Source of the DNA: VAZQ01 sp035293945
GTDB lineage: Bacteria; Pseudomonadota; Alphaproteobacteria; Rhizobiales; Xanthobacteraceae
Assembly: GCA_035293945.1 (NCBI GenBank)
Contig: DATGLV010000037.1
Coordinates: forward strand, 124,001 to 188,000
Reading direction: 5' to 3'
DNA length: 64,000 nucleotides
Position 1 is the first letter of the stretch. The number at the start of each line of letters is the position of its first letter. Of this stretch, positions 43,620-52,890 are shown in pieces. Both the position numbers and the translations under genes were made by a program. A model generated the notes under the pieces. It saw only the letters and a list, made by a program, of their open reading frames with translations. It was not told the DNA's origin and did no database searches.

Positions 43620-45728
43620 ATGGAAAGCTCGAATATCCGCAAGCGCATGCCGGTCTCGGCGCTGTTCGACACCAAGATCGTGCTGCCGGCCATCAAGGCC
43701 TCCTTCGTCAAGCTCAACCCCAGAACCTTGATGCGTAACCCGGTGATGTTTGTGCTCGAGGTCGTGACCGCGCTGGTGACGATCATCCTGATCCGCGATC
43801 TGATCACCGGCGGCGCGCACCTTCTCTTCGAGGTGCAGATCATCGTTTGGCTGTGGTTCACGGTATTGTTCGCAAACTTCGCCGAGGCGGTCGCTGAAGG
43901 CCGCGGCAAGGCGCAGGCGGAGACGCTGCGGCGCACGCGCACAGAGACACAGGCGAAGCTCCTGGCCGGCCCGGACCTCAGAGCCTATCGGGCGGTGCCC
44001 AGCATCGATCTCAAGGTCGGCGACGTGGTGCTGGTCGAGGCCGGCGACACCATCCCGTCCGACGGCGAGGTGATCGAAGGCATCGCCTCGGTCAACGAAG
44101 CAGCGATCACAGGTGAATCCGCGCCGGTCATTCGCGAGTCGGGCGGCGACCGCTCGGCCGTGACCGGCGGCACGCAGGTGATTTCCGACTGGATCCGCGT
44201 GCGCATCACCGCTGCCCAGGGCGCGACATTCCTCGATCGCATGATCAAGCTGGTCGAAGGCGCCGAGCGGCAGAAGACCCCGAATGAGATCGCGCTCAAC
44301 ATCCTGCTTGCGGGCCTCACAATCGTGTTCGTGTTCGCGACCGCCACCATTCCGAGCTACGCCGCCTACGCGGGCGGCTCGATCTCAGTCGTGATCCTGG
44401 TCGCCCTGTTCGTCACCCTGATCCCGACCACGATCGGCGCGCTCCTCTCCGCCATCGGCATCGCCGGCATGGACCGCCTGGTGCGCTTCAACGTGCTCGC
44501 CATGTCGGGCCGCTCGGTCGAGGCCGCCGGCGACGTCGACACGCTCTTGCTCGACAAGACCGGCACCATCACGCTGGGCAACCGGCAGGCGACCGATTTC
44601 AAGCCTGTGCGCGGAGTTACGGCGCAGGAGCTTGCGGACGCGGCGCAGCTCGCCTCGCTCGCCGACGAGACCCCCGAGGGCCGCTCGATCGTCGTCCTTG
44701 CCAAGGAGAAATACGGACTGCGCGGGCGCGACCTTGGCGAGATCAAGGCCAATTTCATCCCTTTCTCGGCGCAGACGCGCATGAGCGGCGTTGAGGTCGC
44801 CGGCTCCTGGGTGCGCAAGGGCGCGGTCGATTCGATCATCGCCTTTCTCAACACGCCGGCGGCAGTGGTCGGATCAACCGCGCGCGCCCTGCAGCCCGCG
44901 GTCAGCGCCGAAGCCGCGCGCGAGATCCAGGCGATCTCCGAGAGCATCGCCAAATCTGGCGGCACGCCGCTCGCGGTCGCCAAGGACGGCAAGCTGCTCG
45001 GCGTCGTCCAGCTCAAGGACATCGTCAAGGGCGGCATCCGCGAGCGCTTTGCGGAGCTGCGCCGCATGGGCATCCGCACCATCATGATCACCGGCGACAA
45101 TCCGATGACCGCGGCGGCAATTGCCGCGGAGGCGGGCGTCGACGATTTCCTGGCCCAGGCCACCCCCGAGGACAAGCTCAAGCTCATCCGCGACGAGCAG
45201 GCCAAGGGCAAGCTCGTCGCCATGTGCGGCGACGGCACCAATGATGCGCCCGCGCTTGCGCAGGCGGATGTCGGCGTCGCCATGAACACCGGCACGCAGG
45301 CGGCGCGCGAGGCCGGCAACATGGTCGACCTTGATTCCAATCCGACCAAGCTCATCGAGATCGTCGAGATCGGCAAGCAGCTGCTGATGACGCGCGGCGC
45401 GCTCACCACCTTCTCGATCGCCAACGACGTCGCCAAGTACTTCGCCATCATCCCGGCGATGTTCCTCGCCTTCTATCCGCAGCTGCAGGCGCTCAACATC
45501 ATGAACCTCGCCACGCCGGAAAGCGCGATCCTCTCCGCCATCATCTTCAATGCGCTGATCATCATCGCGCTCATTCCGCTCGCGCTCAAAGGCGTCGCTT
45601 ACCGGCCGATCGGCGCCGGTCCGCTGTTGCGGCGCAATCTGCTGATCTACGGCCTCGGCGGCGTCATCATTCCGTTCGTCGGCATCAAGGCCATCGATCT
45701 TGCGGTCGGTGCTCTGCACCTCGTTTAG
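43620..45728 (+). CDS. kdpB: Potassium-transporting ATPase subunit KdpB
   Basis: A 702-residue P-type ATPase driving K+ uptake. The phosphorylation motif LLLDKTGTITLGNRQ, the TGES motif in EAAITGESAPVIRESGG, MITGDNPMTAAAIA and CGDGTNDAPALAQADVGVAM (hinge) are intact. GGAGGA is placed before ATG 43620; an earlier in-frame start at 43530 overlaps kdpA and is not used. Confidence 0.96.
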   Translation: MESSNIRKRMPVSALFDTKIVLPAIKASFVKLNPRTLMRNPVMFVLEVVTALVTIILIRDLITGGAHLLFEVQIIVWLWFTVLFANFAEAVAEGRGKAQAETLRRTRTETQAKLLAGPDLRAYRAVPSIDLKVGDVVLVEAGDTIPSDGEVIEGIASVNEAAITGESAPVIRESGGDRSAVTGGTQVISDWIRVRITAAQGATFLDRMIKLVEGAERQKTPNEIALNILLAGLTIVFVFATATIPSYAAYAGGSISVVILVALFVTLIPTTIGALLSAIGIAGMDRLVRFNVLAMSGRSVEAAGDVDTLLLDKTGTITLGNRQATDFKPVRGVTAQELADAAQLASLADETPEGRSIVVLAKEKYGLRGRDLGEIKANFIPFSAQTRMSGVEVAGSWVRKGAVDSIIAFLNTPAAVVGSTARALQPAVSAEAAREIQAISESIAKSGGTPLAVAKDGKLLGVVQLKDIVKGGIRERFAELRRMGIRTIMITGDNPMTAAAIAAEAGVDDFLAQATPEDKLKLIRDEQAKGKLVAMCGDGTNDAPALAQADVGVAMNTGTQAAREAGNMVDLDSNPTKLIEIVEIGKQLLMTRGALTTFSIANDVAKYFAIIPAMFLAFYPQLQALNIMNLATPESAILSAIIFNALIIIALIPLALKGVAYRPIGAGPLLRRNLLIYGLGGVIIPFVGIKAIDLAVGALHLV

Positions 45729-45776
45729 CGCACGTTCCGGAAAAGTGGTTGCCGGTTTTCCGATAAGAACGTGCGC
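45728..45776. repeat. 49-bp imperfect palindrome between kdpB and kdpC
   Basis: GCGCACGTTC and GAACGTGCGC are exact outer arms, with inner GAAAA/TTTTC arms. It begins inside the kdpB stop. GTTCCGGAAAAGTGG-type palindromes recur in Rhizobiales intergenic DNA. In mRNA it would form a strong stem between two cistrons. Confidence 0.75.
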
Positions 45777-45797
45777 CACTGCTTAAGGAGAAACGCC

Positions 45798-46403
45798 ATG
45801 TTGAAAGAAATCCGCCCCGCGATCGTTGTTCTGGTTGCACTCACGCTCATCACCGGGCTTGCTTATCCGCTGGCGATCACCGGCGTCGCCCAGGCGCTGT
45901 TCCCCCATCAGGCGAACGGCAGCATGATCGAAAGCAGCGGGAACGTGGTCGGCTCCGAGCTGATCGGCCAGGTGTTCACGAGCGACAAGTATTTCCACGG
46001 CCGCCCGTCCGCCACCAATACGCCCGATCCCAATGATCCGACCAAGAACGTGGATGCGCCCTACAACGCCGCCAATTCCGGCGGATCAAACCTCGGCCCG
46101 ACCAGCAAGATGCTGGCCGACCGCCTGGCTGGCGATGTGGAAAAGCTCAAGGCCGAGAACCCGTCGATGCCGGTCCCGGTCGATCTCGTCACCACCTCCG
46201 GCAGCGGACTTGATCCGGATATCTCGCCGGAAGCCGCGCTGTTCCAGGTGCCGCGGGTCGCCAAGGCGCGCAACCTGCCGGAGGAGCAAGTCCGCCAGCT
46301 GGTGCAGGCACAGACTGAGGGCCGCTGGCTAGGCCTCCTCGGCGAGCCACGCGTCAATGTGCTCGCACTCAACCTCGCGCTCGACCACGCCAGCACACCG
46401 TAA
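45798..46403 (+). CDS. kdpC: Potassium-transporting ATPase subunit KdpC
   Basis: A 201-residue subunit with one N-terminal span (AIVVLVALTLITGLAYPLAITG) and a periplasmic/cytoplasmic domain with GSELIGQVFTSDKYFHGRPSA, SGSGLDPDISPEAA and QVRQLVQAQTEGRWLGLLGEPRVNVL in family order. It helps couple KdpB to KdpA and affects ATP affinity. AAGGAG before ATG 45798. Confidence 0.95.
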   Translation: MLKEIRPAIVVLVALTLITGLAYPLAITGVAQALFPHQANGSMIESSGNVVGSELIGQVFTSDKYFHGRPSATNTPDPNDPTKNVDAPYNAANSGGSNLGPTSKMLADRLAGDVEKLKAENPSMPVPVDLVTTSGSGLDPDISPEAALFQVPRVAKARNLPEEQVRQLVQAQTEGRWLGLLGEPRVNVLALNLALDHASTP

Positions 46404-46572
46404 CGCTGATGGAATGCGATCATCCGTCGGCCAGCTGGAGTGTGCAACCGGGGACATGGCTAACATTCGCCCTCTCCCCCCAAAGCGGGGCAGGTGGAGA
46501 GGCCCCCCGCAATCCCCGCAGGAATCGGCCTATACTGGGCTACGATGTCGAAGGTCGGACGCCTAGATTGGA

Positions 46573-49296
46573 ATGACAGAACCGCGCGATGCTGATCAGC
46601 GACCGTCGCCCGAAGCGCTGCTTGAAGCGATCCGGCGCGAGGAGAGCCGTGCCGGCAAGCTCAGGATCTTCGTCGGCGCGGCGCCGGGCGTAGGCAAGAC
46701 CTACGAGATGCTGCAGCAGGCGCGCGCCCGCCGCAAGGACGGCTACGACATCGTCATCGGCGTGGTCGAGACGCATGGCCGCCGCGAGACCGAAGTCCTG
46801 CTGGAGGGCCTTGAGGTCATTCCGCGCCGGCGCCTGGAATACCGCGGTCAATGGCTCGAGGAGATGGACCTCGACGCCGTCATCGCTCGCCATCCGCAGA
46901 TCGTGCTGGTCGACGAGCTCGCCCATACCAATGCGCCGGGCAGCCGCCATCCCAAGCGCTACCTGGACGTCGAGGAGTTGCTCAGCCGCGGCATTAACGT
47001 CTACTCGACGGTCAACATCCAGCACATCGAGAGCCTCAACGACGTGGTCGCGCAGATCACGCACGTGCGGGTGCGCGAAACAGTGCCGGATTCGATCTTC
47101 GACCGGGCCGACGCGGTCGAGCTGGTCGACCTCACGCCCGATGACCTGATCCAGCGCCTCAAGGAAGGCAAGGTCTATGTTCCGCGTCAGGCCGAGCGCG
47201 CGCTGCAGCATTTCTTCTCGCCCGCCAAGCTGACTGCGCTGCGGGAGCTCGCGCTGCGCCGCACCGCGGATCGCGTCGACGAGCAGCTGCGCAGCGAGAT
47301 GCAGGCGCATGCGATTTCCGGCCCATGGGCGGCGGGCGAGCGCATCCTTGCCTGCATCAGTGAAGACCCGCGCGCAGCCGGCCTCGTGCGATATGCCAAG
47401 CGGCTCGCCGACCGCCTGCACGCCCCTTTCACCGCGCTCTGCATCGAGACGACGCGCAGCCAGCAATTGAGCGAGGTGGAGCGCGACCGCATCGCCGACA
47501 CGCTGCGGCTCGCCGAGCGGCTGGGCGGCGAAGGCATCACCATTCCGGGCGTTTCCCGCCACATCGCCGACGATGTCATCAATTTCGCCCGCTCCAACAA
47601 CATAACCCAGATCGTCATCGGCAAATCGAGCCGCACCCGCTGGTTCGAGATCGTGCACGGCTCGGTCGTGCACGACCTGGTTCGGCGCAGCGGCAATATC
47701 AGCGTGCACGTCATCGCCGGCGACCAGCTCGCGGGCGAGCCGATTCCGAAGAAGAGCGTGCGCACGGCTGAACACGCTTCAGTGTTCGATCCCGTTCCCT
47801 ACCTGGCGGCGCTCATGGCGGTTGCCGCCGCGCTCGGCCTCGGCGAAGTCATCCAATACCTGTTCGGCGGCATCACGACCGTCGACCTCGTGTTCCTGAC
47901 CGCGATCGTGGTGATCGCGGTGCGCTATGGCCTATGGCCATCGCTCGCAACCAGCGTCGTGGCTTCGCTCTGCTACAACTTCTTCTTCCTGCCACCGATC
48001 TACACCTTCACCATCACCGATCCGGTAAACATCGCGGCTTTCGCGCTGTTCACCGTGGTGGCGGTCATCGTCTCGCACGTAGCCGCCCGCAGCCGCAGCC
48101 AGACCATGACCGCGCAGGGCCGCGTGCGGACGCTCGAATCCCTCTATGCGTTCAGCCGCAAGCTCGCCGGCGCCGGCACGCTCGACGACGTACTGTGGGC
48201 GACCGCCTATCAGACGGCCCTGATGCTAGGCGTGCGCGTGGTGCTGCTGCTGCCGGAATCCGGCACCATCACGGTCAAAGGCAGCTATCCGCCGGAGGAC
48301 ACGCTGGGAGAGGCTGACCTTGCGGCCGCCAACTGGGTATGGGAGCACAATCGCGCGGCCGGACGCGGCTCCGACACCTTGCCGGGCGCCCGCCGGCTAT
48401 TCCTGCCGATGCGCACCGGGCGCGGCAATATCGGCATCGTCGGAATAGATAGCGACAAGCCCGGGCCGATCCTCACCCCCGATCAACGCCGCCTGCTCGA
48501 CGCGCTGATCGATCAGGGAGCGCTCGCCATCGAACGCGTGCATCTGGTCGAGGACCTCGAGCGCGCCCGCCGCACCGCGGAGACTGATCGGCTGCGCTCG
48601 GCGCTGCTCACCTCCATCTCGCATGACCTCAAGACCCCGCTCTCCGCAGCCTTGGGCGCCGCCGGGACCTTGCGCGACCTCGCGTCGTCGCTCACCGAGG
48701 CGCAGAAGGCCGAGCTCATCGCCACCATCATCGACGAATCGGAGCGGCTCAACCGCTTCATCGCCAACCTGCTCGACATGACCAAGCTCGAATCCGGCGC
48801 GGTCGTTCCCACCGCCTCGCCGTACGATCTCGGCGAGATCGTGGGCAGCGCCTTGCGAAGGGCCGCCAAGATCCTGCAGAACCACCACGTGGAGCTCAGC
48901 CTGGCCAGCGGCCTGCCAATGCTCAATCTGGACGCTGTGCTGTTCGAGCAGGTGCTGTTCAACCTTCTGGACAATGCCGCCAAGTACTCCTCCGAGGGCA
49001 CCACCATCCGCATCGTGAGCTGGCGCGACGGGCAGTCCGCCTACCTGCAGATCCTGGACGAAGGCGAAGGAATCCCCCCGGCCGATCTCGAGCGCATCTT
49101 CGACAAGTTTCACCGCGCCCAGAAGAGCGACCGCGTGCGCGCCGGCACCGGGCTCGGGCTCGCCATCTCGCGGGGCTTCGTCGAGGCGATGGGAGGAACC
49201 ATCACGGCCGCCAACCGCACCGATCGGAGCGGCGCCGTGTTCACGATCCGCCTGCCGGTGCCGCAGGACAACGCGAAGCTGGACAGCGCGGCATGA
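46573..49296 (+). CDS. kdpD: Sensor histidine kinase KdpD
   Basis: A 907-residue membrane sensor kinase controlling kdp expression. The N-terminal KdpD domain has a Walker-type GAAPGVGKTYEML and VDELAHTNAPGSRHPKRY. A USP-like domain (ACISEDPRAAGLVRYAKRL) follows, then four membrane spans near residues 410-510, a GAF-like linker, and the kinase core with phospho-accepting His in SISHDLKTPLSAAL, N-box NLLDNAAKYS and G-boxes. It is translationally coupled to kdpE by a 4-bp overlap. It responds to low K+ or osmotic stress. Confidence 0.96.
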   Translation: MTEPRDADQRPSPEALLEAIRREESRAGKLRIFVGAAPGVGKTYEMLQQARARRKDGYDIVIGVVETHGRRETEVLLEGLEVIPRRRLEYRGQWLEEMDLDAVIARHPQIVLVDELAHTNAPGSRHPKRYLDVEELLSRGINVYSTVNIQHIESLNDVVAQITHVRVRETVPDSIFDRADAVELVDLTPDDLIQRLKEGKVYVPRQAERALQHFFSPAKLTALRELALRRTADRVDEQLRSEMQAHAISGPWAAGERILACISEDPRAAGLVRYAKRLADRLHAPFTALCIETTRSQQLSEVERDRIADTLRLAERLGGEGITIPGVSRHIADDVINFARSNNITQIVIGKSSRTRWFEIVHGSVVHDLVRRSGNISVHVIAGDQLAGEPIPKKSVRTAEHASVFDPVPYLAALMAVAAALGLGEVIQYLFGGITTVDLVFLTAIVVIAVRYGLWPSLATSVVASLCYNFFFLPPIYTFTITDPVNIAAFALFTVVAVIVSHVAARSRSQTMTAQGRVRTLESLYAFSRKLAGAGTLDDVLWATAYQTALMLGVRVVLLLPESGTITVKGSYPPEDTLGEADLAAANWVWEHNRAAGRGSDTLPGARRLFLPMRTGRGNIGIVGIDSDKPGPILTPDQRRLLDALIDQGALAIERVHLVEDLERARRTAETDRLRSALLTSISHDLKTPLSAALGAAGTLRDLASSLTEAQKAELIATIIDESERLNRFIANLLDMTKLESGAVVPTASPYDLGEIVGSALRRAAKILQNHHVELSLASGLPMLNLDAVLFEQVLFNLLDNAAKYSSEGTTIRIVSWRDGQSAYLQILDEGEGIPPADLERIFDKFHRAQKSDRVRAGTGLGLAISRGFVEAMGGTITAANRTDRSGAVFTIRLPVPQDNAKLDSAA

Positions 49297-49982
49297 ATAC
49301 GCCGCGCCTCAAGATCCTGGTGGTCGACGACGAGCCGCCGATCCGCAAGCTCCTGCGCATGGGGCTGACCACGCAGGGTTACGAGATCATCGAGGCGCCA
49401 AACGGCAAGGCAGCGCTGGAGCTTCTGGCCAAAAAGCCCGATCTCGTGCTGCTCGACCTCGGCCTGCCCGACATGCAGGGCCTCGAGCTGCTCCGCACTA
49501 TTCGGGCGCGCCACGAGGCCGTGCCCATCGTGGTGCTGTCGAGCCGCGAGGATGAAGCCGGCAAAGTGCAGGCACTCGATTTCGGCGCCGACGATTATGT
49601 GACCAAGCCATTCGGCATGGACGAGCTCCTTGCCCGCATGCGGGCGGCGCTGCGCCATCAGCTGGCCGTGCACGGCGAGCGGCCGATCTTTCGCGTCGGC
49701 GAGCTGTCCTTCGACCTGGTGCGCCGCATCGTCAAGGTCGGCGACAAGGAGGTGAAGCTCTCGCCCAAGGAATTTGAGCTCCTGCGCGTGCTCGTGCAGC
49801 ATGCCGGCAAGGTCTTGACGCACAAGTTCCTGCTCGGGGAATTATGGGACGAGCTCACCGATGCGCAATATCTGCGCGTCTATGTCCGCCAGCTGCGGCA
49901 AAAGATTGAAGCGGATCCGGAGCAGCCGCAATACATCCTGACCGAAACCGGGGTGGGCTATCGGATGCGCGCGCCGGACTAA
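49293..49982 (+). CDS. kdpE: Response regulator KdpE
   Basis: A 229-residue OmpR/PhoB-type response regulator. The receiver domain has VVDDEPPIRKLLR, phosphorylatable Asp in LVLLDLGLPDMQGLE and the K in ADDYVTKPFG. The C-terminal winged helix has VKLSPKEFELLRVLVQHAGKVLTHK and RVYVRQLRQKIEADP. With KdpD it activates kdpFABC. The ATGA overlap with kdpD supports the start. Confidence 0.96.
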   Translation: MNTPRLKILVVDDEPPIRKLLRMGLTTQGYEIIEAPNGKAALELLAKKPDLVLLDLGLPDMQGLELLRTIRARHEAVPIVVLSSREDEAGKVQALDFGADDYVTKPFGMDELLARMRAALRHQLAVHGERPIFRVGELSFDLVRRIVKVGDKEVKLSPKEFELLRVLVQHAGKVLTHKFLLGELWDELTDAQYLRVYVRQLRQKIEADPEQPQYILTETGVGYRMRAPD

Positions 49983-50025
49983 AGCTTAGGTGACCAGAGA
50001 AGCAAATCGCTGGAGATGTTTGCTG

Positions 50026-50511
50026 ATGGTCGTCAGCTCGCCCGATCTCAAAGCGTTCCTGGTCGCCACGCCCTTCTTCGGCGGCCTTTCGGACGCGAGT
50101 CTCGATCTCCTGGTCTCGATGTTGGTCGAGCGCAAGATCGACACCGGCACCACCGTCATGTCAGAGGGAGAGCCGGGCCACTCGATGTTCGTTGTTCACT
50201 CCGGCAAGCTCGCGGTCAGCAAGCTCGGGCATTCTGGGCAAGTGATCCGCATGGCGGATCTCGCGCCGGGAGATTTTTTCGGCGAGATGACCCTCATCGA
50301 AATGCAGAACCGGTCAGCTACCGTCGTGGCGGAGAGCCCAACCGTGCTGTACGAGCTCACGGCCAGAAATCTCTACGCCTACTACAAGGCCGACATCCAC
50401 GCGTATGTAATGGTCATGCAGAACATCAATCGCGAGCTGTGTCGACGGCTCCGCCGCGCCGACAATCGCATTGCCGAGTTGGCGGGTGCTTCACGCGACC
50501 ATCGCTCTTGA
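50026..50511 (+). CDS. Cyclic-nucleotide-binding-domain protein without HTH
   Basis: A 161-residue protein formed almost only by a cNMP-binding (Crp-like) beta-roll: PFFGGLSDASLDLLVSML, EGEPGHSMFVVHSGKLAV, LAPGDFFGEMTLIEMQNRSATVVAE (the phosphate-binding cassette). A C-terminal helix (NINRELCRRLRRADNRIAEL) is present, but no DNA-binding domain. It lies 43 bp after kdpE on the same strand. It may sense a nucleotide and regulate a partner protein, possibly linked to potassium or osmotic state; the ligand is unknown. The start could be the GTG at 49990. Confidence 0.75.
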   Translation: MVVSSPDLKAFLVATPFFGGLSDASLDLLVSMLVERKIDTGTTVMSEGEPGHSMFVVHSGKLAVSKLGHSGQVIRMADLAPGDFFGEMTLIEMQNRSATVVAESPTVLYELTARNLYAYYKADIHAYVMVMQNINRELCRRLRRADNRIAELAGASRDHRS

Positions 50512-50680
50512 ACCCGACGGCCTAATCCTGGGCAACAGCTCGCCACCCGGCTGATTGATTGCATGCGATAAGATCGAAGCTGATCCGGAGCCACCGCAAT
50601 ATTGATTGCGCGCGATCGGCGGCATAGCCTTCTGAAAAAGAAAGTTGGCCCACGCGCCGGCGCTTCGATGGGAGGCACAG

Positions 50681-52054
50681 ATGCTCAAATTCTCCACGAC
50701 GCTGCTCGCCATCCTGCTTGCCGTATCATCATTCGCGCCCGCGCCGCTCAGATGCGAGCCGGTCCTGTTCGAGGGCGCGCGCCTCATCACCGGCGACGGC
50801 GCCGCGCCGATCGAGAATTCCGCCTTCATCATGGACGGCGACCACTTTACCGCAGTTGGCCGGCCCGGCGAGCTTGCCTTACCCCCCGGTGCCGCGCGCT
50901 TCGATCTTTCCGGCCACACCGTGATCCCGGCGCTCATCGACGCCCATGTGCATATGGGCTATCGACGCGGGCTCTCGTTCGGGCCGGAAAATTACACGCG
51001 CGAGAACCTGCTCGATACGCTCAATCGCTTCGCCTATTACGGCGTCGGCGCCATCCTGGAAACCGGCACCGCGCGCGGCGATCTTGCTTACCAGCTGCGC
51101 GCCGAGGTGCCGCCGGGCGCGCTCTATCGCACCGCCGGGCGCGGTTTCGGCATGCCCAATGCGGGCCCGGGCGGCCCGATGCGCGACTCCGCTTACGGGG
51201 TCACCACCGAGGCGGAATCCCGGCGCGACGTGGCCGAGCTTGCTGCCAAAAAAGTCGACATGATCAAGATCTGGGTCGACGACCGCAACGGGACCGTCGA
51301 GAAGCTCAAGCCCAATCTCTATCGGGCCATCATCGACGAGGCGCACCGGCGTGATATCCGCGTCCTCGCCCACATCGTCGACCTCGCCGACGTGAAGGAT
51401 CTCTTGCGCGCCGGCGTCGATGGCCTGGCGCACATGATCCGCGACAAGGACCTCGACGACGAGCTCCTTGCGATGCTCAAGGCGCGGCCGAGCGTGTTCT
51501 TCGAGCAGACGCTCTGGGGAGAGCGGCGCTCGATTTATGCGTCACGACCGGCCTGGCTCGACGAACCGATCCTGCGCGAGACCTTCTCAGCCCACGAGAT
51601 CGAGCTTCTGGACGAGGAGTTCACGCCCAGCGACAGCCCGCAGGCCGTCCGTGCCCGCGCCATGGGGCAGACCAACTTGCGCAACACCGCGCGGCTCAAT
51701 GCAGCGGGCGTCACACTCGCGGTCGGCACCGACTCGGGCGGCGTGACCGGCGAAGAATTCTTCGGCCTCGGTACCCACGTGGAGATGGAAATCCAGGTGA
51801 CCCGCGCCGGCCTCACCCCTATGCAGGCGCTCGTCGCCGGCACTCGCACCGCCGCCCGCGTGCTCGGGCTCGACCGGCACGGCACCATCGCGCCTGGCAT
51901 GAGCGCGGACTTCATCGTGCTCAACGCCAACCCGCTCGACAACATCGCCAACACCCGCCGCATCGATCGGGTCTACCTGCGCGGCCAGGAGGTCCCGCGC
52001 CCGGCCCTCCGGGCGAAGTGGCAAATGGAAATGGCGCGCGGAACGGCGCAGTAA
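50681..52054 (+). CDS. Exported amidohydrolase-family protein
   Basis: A 457-residue metal-dependent hydrolase of the amidohydrolase superfamily. A signal peptide (LKFSTTLLAILLAVSSFAPA) is followed by a beta-sandwich and TIM barrel with the metal motif DAHVHMG, a conserved Lys/KIW stretch KKVDMIKIWVDDRNG, His in VLAHIVDLADV, LAHMIRDKDLDD, and the catalytic Asp in VGTDSGGVTGEEF. The terminal APGMSADFIVLNANPLD is typical. The substrate may be a peptide-like or prolidase/imidazolonepropionase-type compound. GGAGG stands 7 bp before ATG 50681. Confidence 0.88.
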   Translation: MLKFSTTLLAILLAVSSFAPAPLRCEPVLFEGARLITGDGAAPIENSAFIMDGDHFTAVGRPGELALPPGAARFDLSGHTVIPALIDAHVHMGYRRGLSFGPENYTRENLLDTLNRFAYYGVGAILETGTARGDLAYQLRAEVPPGALYRTAGRGFGMPNAGPGGPMRDSAYGVTTEAESRRDVAELAAKKVDMIKIWVDDRNGTVEKLKPNLYRAIIDEAHRRDIRVLAHIVDLADVKDLLRAGVDGLAHMIRDKDLDDELLAMLKARPSVFFEQTLWGERRSIYASRPAWLDEPILRETFSAHEIELLDEEFTPSDSPQAVRARAMGQTNLRNTARLNAAGVTLAVGTDSGGVTGEEFFGLGTHVEMEIQVTRAGLTPMQALVAGTRTAARVLGLDRHGTIAPGMSADFIVLNANPLDNIANTRRIDRVYLRGQEVPRPALRAKWQMEMARGTAQ

Positions 52055-52390
52055 TTCGCGTACCTACGGCGATCGATTGCGCCGGCGTCAGCAGTCGCCA
52101 AAACTTTTCAGGTGGAGGCCAGGAGCGCTCACCCGCTCCGCGGGTTCCGTCCTTCAATTACAGCGCGAAATGTTCTAGATTGTCCCTGAGCTGCCCAGCG
52201 GGACGTGCCGAAGCCCCAAGGGCTATCGGGCAGCGCGGATGCCGTCGGCGGGCAACTCTTCTTTTCTGACAGCTGAAACGGTCCCGGGGGTGTGTTCGTG
52301 CACCCCCAACGACCATGCGCGCGTAATTAACGACCCCGACCAAGGCCTCTATCGATTCAGTGGAAGGACACCACCACCAGGGAGAAGACC
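52055..52390. other. Intergenic region before the DUF1330 gene
   Basis: It holds one clear stem, GGGGGTG (52286-52292) with CACCCCC (52301-52307) around an 8-nt loop, and no reading frame that I would call a gene. Confidence 0.5.
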
Positions 52391-52795
52391 ATGAAAGTCT
52401 TTTGCGCAATAACGTTGGCAATGCTCACAGGTGCCGCGATCGGAGCCGCGGCCGTCAATGGGCTGCATGCGCAGGCCAAAGCGCCCGTTTACGTCGTGAC
52501 CGCGATCGATGTCACAAATCCGGATGCTTACGGAAAGGAATATGCCCCGAAGGCTCAGGCGCTCATCAAGACCTCAGGCGGTCGGTTCGTAGCATTAGGG
52601 GGAGTTGCGGGCGCAGGCGCCGGAAAGGTGACCGCCTTTGATGGAGAGGCCCCAAAACGCGTGACAATTCAGGCCCGGGACAGCCTGGAACAATATCAAG
52701 CCTATCGCAATCTACCGACATTCAAGGAAGTACGGGAGATCGGCGAAAAATATGCAAAGTTCCATACCTTCGCCGTCGACGGCGTGTCGCAATAG
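52391..52795 (+). CDS. DUF1330-family exported protein
   Basis: A 134-residue protein with signal peptide (VFCAITLAMLTGAAIGAAA, cleavage about residue 27, HAQ) and a single ferredoxin-like DUF1330 domain: PVYVVTAIDVTNPDAYGKEYAP, ALGGVAGAGAG, FDGEAPKRVTIQARDSLEQYQAYRN. The function of DUF1330 is unknown; many are soluble cytosolic, so an exported form is notable. AGGGAG precedes ATG 52391. Confidence 0.88.
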   Translation: MKVFCAITLAMLTGAAIGAAAVNGLHAQAKAPVYVVTAIDVTNPDAYGKEYAPKAQALIKTSGGRFVALGGVAGAGAGKVTAFDGEAPKRVTIQARDSLEQYQAYRNLPTFKEVREIGEKYAKFHTFAVDGVSQ

Positions 52796-52813
52796 CGCCC
52801 CCGAGTTCATTGT

Positions 52814-52841
52814 AAGGCCACCGCAAGCGGTGGCCTTTCAC
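52814..52841 (+). terminator. Intrinsic terminator after the DUF1330 gene
   Basis: AAGGCCACCGC (52814-52824) and GCGGTGGCCTT (52827-52837) are perfect inverted repeats, then TTCA. The tight loop leaves about 10 pairs. It can also serve the convergent DUF1080 gene. Confidence 0.85.
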
Positions 52842-52843
52842 AT

Positions 52844-52869
52844 GTAGCAATAAGCCGTAGCAATAAGCC
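52844..52869. repeat. Tandem 13-bp repeat
   Basis: GTAGCAATAAGCC occurs twice in direct succession just after the terminator. Two copies only. Confidence 0.8.
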
Positions 52870-52890
52870 GGCCTACGCCATCGGCGCCAT

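Noticed and set aside
46540..47775. Minus-strand frame of 411 codons opposite kdpD.
   Set aside because: Shadow of kdpD with no ribosome site.
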